The notes: a model not told the origin generated them from the sequence alone. Shown: positions 8,817 through 16,879, counted from the first letter of the stretch. The stretch is 21,117 bases of DNA from Haplomitrium mnioides (GCA_049999725.1 JBNGIS010017732.1:1-21117), one strand, 5' to 3'. Numbers and translations are program-made.

Positions 8817-8938
8817 GACCGGCAGGAGTCTTTACCTTGTCCCAACCCAGTGTCTTAGACCCAGAAGTTAGACATTACTATAATACAAACCGAAAGGCAA
8901 GGCTCCTCTCCCTATACCCTGAACCTCAAGTCCTAACA

Positions 8939-8943
8939 ACCCT
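8939..8943. repeat. Target site duplication, right (ACCCT)
   Basis: Matches ACCCT at 4958-4962. Joining the two flanks restores the LTR sequence found unoccupied near 11588-11600. Confidence 0.9.
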
Positions 8944-9021
8944 AAAAGTGACTCACTGCCACTTCCTTCACTCCTCTCTATTTTCTTAAAAATAGCACAA
9001 CCTTATGCTTGTACTATTACA
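8944..9021 (-). repeat. Chromovirus 3' LTR (LTR-1), proximal 78 bp
   Basis: This is the transcription-start-side end of LTR-1; on the minus strand it begins TGTAATAGTACAAGC at 9021. It matches LTR-2 (11598-11675) with five mismatches in 78 positions. It abuts the element's polypurine-like tract and the end of the pol frame. Confidence 0.85.
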
Positions 9022-9033
9022 TAATCCCCGTCA
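9022..9033 (-). promoter_or_regulatory. Polypurine tract of body Y (weak)
   Basis: The minus strand reads GATGACGGGGATTA directly before the TG of LTR-1. The equivalent in body X reads AGAAGGCAGAGATTA. Both are imperfect, as expected of decayed plus-strand priming sites; the position is what supports the call. Confidence 0.5.
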
Positions 9034-9034
9034 T

Positions 9035-10483
9035 CTAGTCGATGATGTTCTCGTTATTGCCACAACTTTCAAAAATTTTAATAGCTTCTTGAGCATTCTC
9101 AAGATTTGAAGAAGGTTCTCAAGTAGCATCATGAAGTGGATAGCCTTTCCACAAAACCTTGTCTTGAACTTGTGGATGCCGCCCGTGCTTGATAACTCTT
9201 TTTGCCAAAATGCGGTCTACTTCAAATTCTTCATGATCATCAAGAATAGTGGCTGGAGGAGGAAGTTGAACAAGATTTGGAAAAGAAGATGAACTAGAAA
9301 CAAAAGGCTTAAGTTTAGACACATGGAGCACATGATGAATCTTCATATGAAGAGGAAGATCAAGTTTATAAGCGAAGAGAGAAAAAACATGAGAAATAGA
9401 GAAAGGACCGATCCAAGCAAGAGATAACTTACGGACTTGAGTATCTAAAGACAATAGAAGATTTTGAGTGGATAACATAACTTGGTCATCTAAAACATAA
9501 GAGGAATCATGACAATGTTTATTGACAAACTGTTTTTGCCAATTTTGAGCAATAACAAGATGGTTTCTGACATCTTGCAACGAGGAAGATAAACGAAACA
9601 AAAAGGTAGAAAGACTGGAAACATTGGAAGTCGAAGGAGAAAGCAAACCATCGGGAACAAGAGGATGTTGACTAGAATTAAGAAAGAAAATAGAAAAGCC
9701 AGTACTTGATTGATTGGAGTTGTTGTATGCAAACTCCATAGCTAGGAAAAAACTATCCCAATCTGTATGATGAACATTGATAAACGCTCGAAGCATATCC
9801 TCCATAGTGCAATTTGCATATTTGGTTTTCCCATCTATTTGAGGATGATACGTCGTAGATATAGATAGTTTGGTACCCAAAAGTGTGAATAACTCTCGCC
9901 AAAACTTCCCAGTAAATCGTGGATCTCTATCAGATGTAAGTACCTTTGGCATTCCATGATATCGTAAGACTGTATCAAAATAAATCTTCGCCAATTGTGG
10001 AGCATCCACCGTATCCACTGTTAGTGCTAGATGAATTTTCTTGCTTAACTTATCCACAAACACCACAATGGCCGCAAACCCATGAAGCGTGGTTGGAAGC
10101 GAAGTGATAAGATCTAAACTTACATGTTCCCACCAAGCAGTAGGAATTGATAATGGTTGCAGAAGACTAGTTGGTTTTTGATTTGAAGCCTTGTTTTGTT
10201 AACAACTTTCACAAGAACAAAAAAAGCCACGAACATCTCAAGCTAGGTGTAGCCACCACCAAGTCTGTCGAAGCAACTCCATAGTCTTGTCTACTCCAAG
10301 ATGCCCAGAAATCAAAATATCATGTGCTTCTTGTAAACGTGCCATTCGAAGCGCATCATCTTGAGGAACATATATTTGATGGCCTTGATAGAGAATACCA
10401 TCCCAAATGGAAAAGGTATGATACTCACTATCTTGGACCGCCAAATGTACTCTAACAAGAGTAAAGAAGGCGTCTTCTTGCAA
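9035..10483 (-). pseudogene. Body Y integrase with chromodomain, broken
   Basis: This integrase would insert the element's cDNA in the nucleus. In order: a zinc-binding HHCC part (AHDI, GHLG about 10325-10300; C-x2-C about 10205), the catalytic core (LDLITSLP about 10110, TSDRDPRF about 9930, YHPQ about 9852), a C-terminal domain, and a chromodomain from about 9230 (VDRILAKRV, LWKGYPL) running past TGA 9119 to the TAG at 9035. The residue 36 after the second catalytic Asp, normally Glu, is Lys (GKTKYAN). Stops at 10238 (TGA), 10199 (TAA) and 9119 (TGA in place of Trp) all lie in one frame without shifts. It follows RNase H in the same frame, as in a pol polyprotein. Confidence 0.88.
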
Positions 10484-10950
10484 CTTTTATCAAAAGCCAT
10501 CACTAATTGCTTCATCAAGACGTAATATACTAGTATTTGCTATCTCTAGTGTATTTATTTGATGATCTGGTCTTCGAGACAATGCATTAGGAATAATGTG
10601 GAACCTTTCCGGCTTGTACTCCAACTTGAAATCAAAGAGTTGTAGTTGATCTTCCCATCGATGATGACGACTTGTCATATTTTCCAAGTGGATTGCTTGA
10701 AGCAATGGCTTGTGGTCTGTGCGTATAAGTATAGGCTTGCCCAAAAGATAGTGTCTCCATACTTTGGTAGCATAAACCATTGCTAATTGCTCTCAATCTC
10801 TTGCAAAATAATTTCTCTCCGCTGCATTCAATCGGCATGACATGAATGCAATTGGATGAAGTCTATCCTCAAACTCTTGCTGTAAAGCTGCTCCAATAGC
10901 AAAATTAGAAGTATCAAATTCAACTATACAACGCCTCTTTGGATCATATG
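10484..10950 (-). pseudogene. Body Y RNase H domain, broken
   Basis: This domain removes RNA from RNA:DNA hybrids during reverse transcription. Motifs seen: FDTSNFAIGAAL (first catalytic Asp), EQLAMVYA (Glu), RTDHKPLL (Asp), then NALSRRPD, the usual end of plant gypsy RNase H. Stops at 10793 (TGA), 10490 (TGA) and 10487 (TAA) interrupt it, all in frame with RT upstream and integrase downstream. It carries the expected catalytic acids, so decay is by stops rather than by lost motifs. Confidence 0.88.
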
Positions 10951-11581
10951 GTTACAGAATTGGACGAGATGTCACCGCATCCTCAAGTTGTTGAAATACC
11001 ACTTGCTCTTTGGTTATCCACTTGAACTTTGCATCCTTCCCTAGTAAATCCGTAAGTGGTGCAGTAATATGAGCATAGTAATGAATGAATCTTCAATAAA
11101 AACTTGCTAATCCATTAAAAACTTGAACATCCTTTGCATCATTCGGCGTTGGCTACTCTGCAATAGCCTTAAATTTCTCTTCCTCCTTCTTGATGCCATC
11201 CGTAGACACTTTATGCCTTAGATAAGTCACCTCTTGCTTCTAAAACTCACACTTAGACTTCTTGCAATAAAACTTCCAATTGGGTAGTCGTTGTAAGACC
11301 TCTTTCAGATGAGCATGATGCTGAACTTCACTTTTACTAGAGATAAGGATATTGTCCAAAAATACCAACATTAATTTATCCAATAACCCATAAAAAACTT
11401 GATGCATTTGATCCATAAATATCGTTGGAGCATTAGTAAGACTAAATGTAAGAACTTTCCACTCAAAATGCGCATACCTTGTGTGAAAAGTTGTCTTTAG
11501 TACATCACTTGGCTTGATTGGAATTTGCCAATAGTCACTTTGAAGATCCAACTTAGAAAAGAATCATGCACCACTCAATTG
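10951..11581 (-). pseudogene. Body Y reverse transcriptase, 5'-truncated and broken
   Basis: Reverse transcriptase would copy the element RNA. Visible: FFSKLDLQSDYWQI (palm), FSLTNAP, then VFLDNILIS, where the second Asp of the catalytic YxDD-type motif is Asn; then KCEF, and a connection region containing TDLLGKDAKFKW. The N-terminal fingers, protease and gag are missing because the body joins LTR-2 near 11582. Stops at 11564 (TGA), 11240 (TAG), 11153 (TAG), 11093 (TGA) and 10952 (TAA) are all in one frame. Each is one C-to-T or G-to-A change from a sense codon plausible for the family. Confidence 0.88.
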
Positions 11582-11675
11582 ATCCAATCTTAACCTTAAA
11601 AGTGACTCACTACCACTTCCTTCACTCCTCTCTATATTCTTATAAATAACACAACCTTATGCTTGTACTACTACA
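11582..11675 (-). repeat. Partial chromovirus LTR (LTR-2)
   Basis: It matches only the first about 94 bp of the LTR (minus strand begins TGTAGTAGTACAAGC at 11675). It ends where the RT frame of body Y begins. It carries an A/T-rich TTATTTATAAGAA box. Its segment CCAATCTTAACCTTAAAAGT is the unoccupied equivalent of the insertion site of solo LTR 1. A deletion removed the rest of this LTR together with the 5' half of body Y. Confidence 0.8.
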
Positions 11676-11826
11676 TTTCTACTCTACACTTTTATAAAGA
11701 ATAAAGACTTTATAAATTTTATCGTTGAGACTATGAGTTTTCTATTGCTTTTAACTCAAGTTGTTAGCAAATATTTCAGTACTAGAAATCTCCAAAGCGT
11801 TAACATTTTTATAGCTTATAGTATTA
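11676..11826. other. About 133-bp unexplained insert next to LTR-2
   Basis: Between LTR-2's TG end (11675) and the end of body X there is AT-rich sequence not found elsewhere in the window. A second short LTR-terminus-like copy (minus strand TGTAATACTATAAGC, 11826-11812) flanks its other side. It may be an insertion that duplicated the terminus, or an extra LTR remnant. Confidence 0.45.
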
Positions 11827-13120
11827 CATAATCTCTGCCTTCTAGTCAATGATGTACTTATCATTGTCACTTTCAAATAATCAAATAACATCTTGAACAT
11901 TTTCAAGGTTTGAACAAGGCTCCTAAGTAGTATTATGAAATGAATATCTTTTCCACAAAACTTTGTATTGAAATTGTAAATGTCGCATTTACTTGACAAC
12001 TTGCTTTGTCAAAATCAATTGACGTTATATTGCTCATGATCATCAATAACTATGGATGGAGGAGGAAGTTGAACATGGTTTGGAAATAAAAATGGGTGAG
12101 AAACAAAGTACTTTAGCCTAGAAACATAAAGTACAAGATGAATATTAAGATATGACGCAATATCAACTTTGCAAGCAGTAAGAGAAGTGACTTAGGAAAT
12201 AAAGATTGAAAACAAGCTAGAGACACCCTATAGACTTGAGTATTTAAAGAAAAGAGAAGATGATAAGTACAGAGTATAACATGATCATCTTCAATAAAAG
12301 AGAAATCACGACTATTTTTATTGGCATATTGTTTTAAAATTTGTCAATTTTGAGCAATAACAAGATGGTTGCAAACATTTTGCAAAGAAGAAAATAAACA
12401 AGACAAAATATAGAAGTATTAGAAACATTGGAAGAGAAAGTAGATAGCAAAACATCACTTATAAGAGCATGTTGACATATATTAACTAAGAAAAAGTAAA
12501 ATCCATTACTTGCTTGTTTTGAGTTGTTGTACGCAAACTCCATATCTAGTAAGAAACAATCCTAATTGGTATGATGAACAATGATAATTTATTAAAGAAA
12601 ATCCTCCACAATACAATTAGCATGCTTTGTTTGACCATTTTTTGAGGATAATAAGTCGTAGACATAGAGAGTTTTGTGCCCAAAAGTTTTAATAACTCTC
12701 CAAAACTTGATAATATAACATGTATCTCTACTAGATATTAATACCTTTGGCATTCTATGATGGCATCAAGAAAAATAAAGGTAAAGTTTTGCCAATTGTG
12801 GAGCACCTATTGAGTCTACCATCGGTGCCAAACAAATCTACTTGTTGAGTTTATCGACAAACACCACAATTGCAGTAAACCTACAAGGTATAGTCAAAAG
12901 AGAAGCGATAAGATCCAAACTCATATGCTTCAAAGAAGTAGTAGAAATCGGTTGTAGCTGAAGAACACAAACTATTTTTTGATTTGAACCTTTGTTTTGC
13001 TAACAAATTATAATAAGAACAAAAAAGCCAGAAACTCTCAAGCTAGGTTTGGCCACCACTAAATGTGTTGAAGATGCTCCATTGTCTTGTATACTCCAAG
13101 ATGCTTTAAGATTGGAATGT
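11827..13120 (-). pseudogene. Body X integrase/chromodomain, heavily decayed
   Basis: It is colinear at the DNA level with body Y 9022-10310, but with many substitutions and small indels. Landmarks: VHNI, KHLGVYKTMEHLQ (zinc-binding part, about 13110-13060), NGQTKHANCI (about 12630), MEFAYNNSKQ (12543) and an AGAAGGCAGAGATTA tract at 11827-11841 ahead of the LTR-like terminus. The usual catalytic Glu is Lys here too. It is far more decayed than body Y and has no long frame. Confidence 0.8.
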
Positions 13121-13420
13121 TGTGAACTCTTTGCAAACAAAAAGAATCTTCAAGCCAATACAAGCCTGAAATGATGTCATATTGAACTCGTGGAATTACA
13201 AGCTGCATAGGTTCTACATACTCATTTCCAATTCTTAGAAGAAATGGCCTTTGAGTTGGAACACATCATGTTTTTGACCATGAGAAACTTAAAACTACAT
13301 GTGATAAACATAAATTTTGCTTTGATTCTATTAACAAAACGCAATGACATGAAATTTTCAATACTCTCAAATAGACTTGGTTGAATTGATTGTTCCAACA
13401 GAACTCAAATTGTTGTTGCA
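13121..13420 (-). pseudogene. Body X aspartic protease remnant fused to integrase
   Basis: Retroelement protease matures the polyprotein. Reading minus: YLRVLKISCHCVLLIES, then LSHVV, then after a TGA, RPFLLRIGNEYVEP, and VIPRVQYDIISGLYWLE. This follows the plant gypsy order: 'LIDSG..HNF.S' active-site loop, then 'Y(D)(V/I)ILG..WL' flap and end. The active-site triplet is ESK instead of DSG/DTG. Immediately after YWLED comes integrase sequence (LQRVHN), so RT and RNase H have been deleted. The distance to the primer site shows that gag is gone as well. Family fit is by motif only. Confidence 0.6.
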
Positions 13421-13486
13421 TTGCTTGAATCAAAACTCTATTTGTTCCTTGATGCTTTATATAACTCACCAACAAAAAGAACTCTA

Positions 13487-13499
13487 GCTCTTATACCAA
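13487..13499 (-). promoter_or_regulatory. Primer binding site, initiator-Met tRNA type
   Basis: The minus strand reads TTGGTATAAGAGC, one base from the common plant PBS TGGTATCAGAGC, starting 1-2 bp after the inner end of LTR-3. This fixes LTR-3 as a 5' LTR and the element orientation as minus. Confidence 0.75.
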
Positions 13500-13500
13500 C

Positions 13501-13930
13501 TTAAAAGAACTCAAAACGAACTCCAAATGAGTAACAATTTACACACAAACTCTAATAGAGTTTAACCAACCAAATACCAAAACAAGCAATGACCAAAACC
13601 AACCAAATGCTAAGATAGACAATCCTCCAAAGAGGATGCAAGCAAAAGCTCAAACCAGCTGAGAAGAACTTCTAAATTAGAAGTTGGGCAATGAAGCCCT
13701 TCTATCTATACTTGAAAATGAGGTGTTATCTAGCTTTCTTTGCTTAGGAGTTACTTCAACTTTCAATTCTAATAGCAATCTTATACTACTTCTTTAAAAG
13801 TAACTTTAAAGATAAGCTACCTTATGCCACTTCTCTAAAACTAATACTACTTTGGTAGTCACTACTATTTTCTTCACTCCTACTTATTTTTCTTATATAA
13901 ATAGTACAATATCATACTTGTACTATTGCA
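13501..13930 (-). repeat. Chromovirus 5' LTR (LTR-3)
   Basis: 430 bp, matching LTR-1 in length (about 435 bp) and in scattered blocks. The minus strand begins TGCAATAGTACAAGTATG at 13930, includes a TTATATAAG-type box at about 13893 and a TATA-like GTATAGATAG at about 13702-13710, and ends at the primer binding site. Its inner end reads TTAA instead of a clean CA, so that terminus has mutated. It differs more from LTR-1 than LTR-2 does, so body X and body Y need not have arrived together. Confidence 0.75.
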
Positions 13931-14319
13931 AGTTGCGTCTATCACGTTATTGAAACTTCTTGTTCCACTATATTTATTAAGTTTCTTGAAAACAATAACT
14001 TAGACTTCTTTTCATAGTATGTAAATTTTTTTGGCAAATGGTGATACAAAGAAGTGTTTTTAGAGCTAATAACTCTATTTTATTTTAGATTAGCTTTGAG
14101 AAAAATGATTTTTGGATTTTTTTTTAGAGAGGCTAGCTTCTTCTTCTTTTCTATAGTATTTGAAGCAAACATAATTATTTATAAAAATTTCCTTAGCTCA
14201 AATATTTTTTGAGAGGTTTTTTCAATCTATATTTTAGTGTTTGGATATAAGAAAATATAAGCTATTAATTCTTAGTATAAATGTCAAATTTGAGGCCTAC
14301 AAATTCATCCATGACTTTT
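13931..14319. other. Spacer; first about 60 bp may be a third chromovirus body
   Basis: The first bases right of LTR-3 (CGTTATTG, then TTTATTAAGTTTCTTGA) resemble the stretch right of LTR-1 (CGTTATTG, then TTTTAATAGCTTCTTGA) that forms the 3' end of the pol region. Beyond about 14000 nothing is recognisable; the sequence is AT-rich with T-runs. Confidence 0.3.
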
Positions 14320-14450
14320 CTTATGTTGTAAAGAACAACCACTACTATAAACCAAGAACATACTACTCAAAACATGAATTTTCTTTTTCAAAAAAATGAT
14401 ATTTTTAGGCTCAAAAAAGGAGAAAAATGAGGGGTTTTTTGAGAAAAAGT
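14320..14450 (+). repeat. Dispersed repeat family, copy B (direct)
   Basis: The core at 14334-14384 (AACAACCACTACTATAAACC and on to AACATGAATTTT) aligns with D directly and with A and C as reverse complements. Downstream T-runs and GATATTTTT/AAAAATGAGG words resemble the outer part of A. Upstream, GGCCTACAAATTC resembles AGCCTACAACAGAGG in D. Confidence 0.6.
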
Positions 14451-14889
14451 TATAGAGAGTTCTTTTATTTTATTTTTAGTGTTTCTTACAAGTCCATTTG
14501 ACAAAAATTAAGTAGTTGCATACAAAATTCAATGAAATTCTTTTTCTTTTTGTAAAAATATTAAGAACATCGAATTCAATGAAAAGATTGAAGATTGTGT
14601 CTTTTATTATATAAACTTGCAACATAGTTGGAGAAAATTCCAACGACTTTAAATTCCAACAATTTTTAAAATTAATTTATTTTTAAATTAAAAATGTAGT
14701 TCAAACTTTGGACGTGTATAGACATGTTGCAAATATAAATCAATTATCTTAATAGTAAACACAAAATTTGTGGTAGAGCACAAGCGGACCAAGGCTTTGG
14801 GATAACGACGTGAAGGTTTAGGGTTTAGCTCATTTAAGAATGCACAGAAGATATGGCCCTTGTACTCATACTAATGATCTTCTATCCTG
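14451..14889. other. AT-rich spacer
   Basis: Very AT-rich, with near-palindromic runs of AATTTTTAAAATTAA around 14660-14695. I see no gene, RNA or element end. Confidence 0.4.
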
Positions 14890-15119
14890 GTAACTACTAT
14901 TCGTGAAGCATCATCAATGATTGCAAAGTTGCTATGTAAGAAGAGAAACATCACATGCTCATCATCTACTGGGAGAAATTTGTTTCTAGTAGTTCTTTGG
15001 GCATGCTCCAAGGAAATGCTCTCTCTGCAAATTTCTCAACAAAAAAGGTTAAATGAAGTGCAAAAAGTTGATGCTTACATTGTGAACAAATGCATCACAG
15101 CAAAGAATACAAAATAACC
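14890..15119 (+). other. Doubtful coding-like frame
   Basis: One frame is open from 14890 (VTTIREASSMIAKLLCKK) to TAA at 15115, about 75 codons; an ATG lies at 14917. The composition is moderately protein-like, with a helical basic end (QQKRLNEVQKVDAY). No family is recognised, no promoter is apparent and no neighbour is in the same frame. It could be an exon remnant or chance in AT-rich DNA. Confidence 0.2.
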
Positions 15120-15193
15120 ACAATATTGAAGATTTCCATACACGCGGACTACAGAGCTTGCATGGGCTCTTGAAGATCTAACTCCAAACCTTG

Positions 15194-15236
15194 TGCGCGC
15201 ATAGTCTTTTGGTTTATCTAGAAGACTATATGCGCA
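15194..15236. repeat. Hairpin-forming inverted repeat
   Basis: TGCGCGCATAGTCTT (15194-15208) and AAGACTATATGCGCA (15222-15236) pair at 13 of 15 positions around 13 bases. It is GC-richer than its surroundings. No promoter or terminator context is seen; it may be the end of a small decayed element. Confidence 0.6.
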
Positions 15237-15960
15237 TGGGATCACCTTCTCTGAAAAACATTGCTACAAGTTTGAGAAACAAGAGATTGGGCATTTTTAG
15301 AGTCAATCATTGCTGCGTTTTCAAAAGATGATACCACAATAACACAATATGGATCTTCTGCGACTAGTGCTTTTCTACAATCTGCATCTTTTTCAATCTC
15401 TCTTTTGGCAACCTTCATTCTCTACTACTACCTACGCTTCTCTCTTAGAGTTGCAAGCTTCATTTCTATCATTTCTATTTGGTTTGCAGGGCCTCCATCA
15501 TTTTTGGTTTGCAAAGCTTCCTCGAGGTCTACTAAGGGCTTTGATTTTTTTGAAAGGCTTGAATTTTCTCTTAAAGCTTTGATTTGCTTGCAAGGCTTGG
15601 GTTGGATCTATAGTTTTTGTTGGGAAATTTGCCGTCAACTCTATTGCGTCTCAAGAGTCTTCGTTATGAACTTTTTGAGGATTTTCATTGTACTTGTCTT
15701 GTCAATGTTGTGTGCCACTACATTTCAATTTACTATTGTGCTTACAAAAGCACGTTGCTGATCAATTCGGTTGTAAGTTGCACACTTGATGACGAACAAC
15801 ACCCTTTGCTTTCATCTGATTCAATCGAACTTCCAGAGCACCATGCATTTGCTAGAAAATCCTGAAAGTTGTGTTACAATGGAGTTCTCTTTCTTAATTT
15901 TAAAATCACCTATTGCAAAAACATGTTATAGTAGTATTCTCTTTCTTATTTCTTAACTGA
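15237..15960. other. Low-complexity region with overlapping open frames, unassigned
   Basis: Pyrimidine-rich plus strand with overlapping frames (15349-15582, 15405-15761, 15617-15865) that are hydrophobic and rich in F, L and S. Short word repeats such as AAAGCTTTGATTTGC/AGGCTTGAATTT occur at 15495-15605. The tail SSDSIELPEHHAFARKS near 15815-15865 is the only stretch that looks protein-like. None of the frames is chosen as real. Confidence 0.3.
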
Positions 15961-16494
15961 TCTATTGCGTTGCGAAGACAAGTTACTCATATCATGCATC
16001 TGATTGAAGATGCAATGGTAGCACAGTATGCACATGAACTTTTCCGCAAAAGAATTAGCCCATCTAGTCTCGTCTAGTTGCTCATGAGCAATATCCGCTC
16101 TCGGCACCAAGAATTGTTGTCAAGAATTGGTATTGCTGCAGCAGTTAATGGCGCGTCTCTCGTAAGATCTTCAAGTACTACTGCTAGCACTAATATGGCT
16201 CAGAACAGGTGACAAGAAAGGATGAAGGGTACTATTAGACAACTACTGCATACACTTCATTCTGTTCGTTGATTAATATGTTGCATGTGTCTATGGATGG
16301 CGTCCAAAAGTGAGCGCAAATCTTTCCCAACTTTTCCCATGCTTCTACCATATAAATATTGTAAAAGAGCTTTCAAATATAACATGTGTTTGTTTCTATT
16401 ACATTCCAGGATTAAAAAATCAAAAGGGGACTGCAGAGTTGTCAGTCACAATGCATCTATTAGTGTGAATGGTAGTACCAAAGGGCACAAGTGA
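15961..16494 (+). pseudogene. Unassigned remnant in a single frame with three stops
   Basis: From 15961 one frame is continuous to TGA at 16492 apart from TAG 16075, TGA 16210 and TGA 16270. Each stop is one transition from CAG, CGA and CGA. The first 100 codons look like real protein: RRQVTHIMHLIEDAMVAQYA, HELFRKRISPSSLV, SNIRSRHQELLSRIGIAAAV and GTIRQLLHTLHSVR, alternating helical stretches. The part after 16272 is less convincing. AACAG/GTGACA at 16204-16214 could be a splice donor, so this may be an exon of a cellular gene or pseudogene. The family is unknown to me; no neighbours inform its role. Confidence 0.4.
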
Positions 16495-16879
16495 TTTTAA
16501 ATTGTGTAAGAAATTTTTTGTCTGCATAACGCAAATGTTATACGAGATTAGATGGTAGATCCATCCGTTGAGTGAACCAAACCTTAAGCTACTGCAAATC
16601 TCCAATGAGATTACAATTCTTGAAATGTTGGAGATTGCAATTCTTGAAATGTGAGATGCTCGCATGAAGGAAAACATCGTGATAACAGAAGAAAAAAAAA
16701 ACTATTTTCGACCTTTACACTGAACGCCTTGCCTAATGCTCGCAAATTTTTGAGCCACACGGCCAAAACTCTACGTGCGTTGAGGCCAAGACCCTCTCTT
16801 TGTGGAAATGTAGCTAAGCTTCAAATCTCGTCTCGTATCCGAAAAACGAGTTTTATGTCAGAAAAAATTTTACAAACCT
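16495..16879. other. Spacer without recognisable gene
   Basis: Contains a short near-repeat (GAGATTACAATTCTTGAAATGT and GAGATTGCAATTCTTGAAATGT-like words around 16609-16650) and an A-run at 16691. An open frame at 16651-16881 shows no family motif. Confidence 0.4.

Larger units (their letters stand above)
4963..8938. mobile_element. Solo LTR of a very-long-LTR retrotransposon family, copy 1
   Basis: It begins TGTTAAGGTCCAGGATG and ends CTCAAGTCCTAACA, so the termini are the short inverted pair TGTTA/TAACA, flanked by ACCCT on both sides. Length is 3976 bp including a 100-N gap. A relative at 17197-20941 has the same ends with its own duplication (GTAGC), which confirms the element borders. 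No pair of direct long repeats is found inside, and no retroviral protein motif, so I read each as one LTR left after LTR-LTR recombination. A complete non-coding element is less likely. The plus strand is markedly purine-rich between about 5580 and 8080. Open frames of up to 177 codons inside are low-complexity and not shared between copies. Orientation of the parent element is undetermined. Confidence 0.85.
4606..13930 (-). mobile_element. Ty3/gypsy chromovirus tandem array, nested and decayed
   Basis: Two element bodies lie head to tail on the minus strand and share LTR material. In transcription order: LTR-3 (13930-13501), primer binding site, body X (protease and integrase only), LTR-2 fragment (11675-11582), body Y (RT, RNase H, integrase, chromodomain), LTR-1 (9021-8944 and 4962-4606). 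LTR-1 totals about 435 bp without its insertion and LTR-3 is 430 bp. Domain order RT-RNaseH-integrase-chromodomain is that of Metaviridae chromoviruses. No gag survives. The outer flanks (TTTCT at 4601, AGTTG at 13931) are not a target duplication, so the array did not arise as one simple insertion, or its edges have eroded. Confidence 0.85.

Noticed and set aside
8647-8871. Open frame with a 29-residue repeat
   Set aside because: Explained by the 87-bp tandem repeat whose period is a multiple of three; the copy in solo LTR 2 uses 88-bp units and does not hold the frame.
11751-11999. 82-codon minus-strand open frame
   Set aside because: It straddles the end of body X and the unexplained insert and is out of register with the integrase/chromodomain signal; a chance frame.
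4606-13930. Whole array as a single complete chromovirus with one insertion
   Set aside because: There are two integrase/chromodomain copies and an internal LTR fragment, and the outer flanks (TTTCT and AGTTG) do not form a target duplication.
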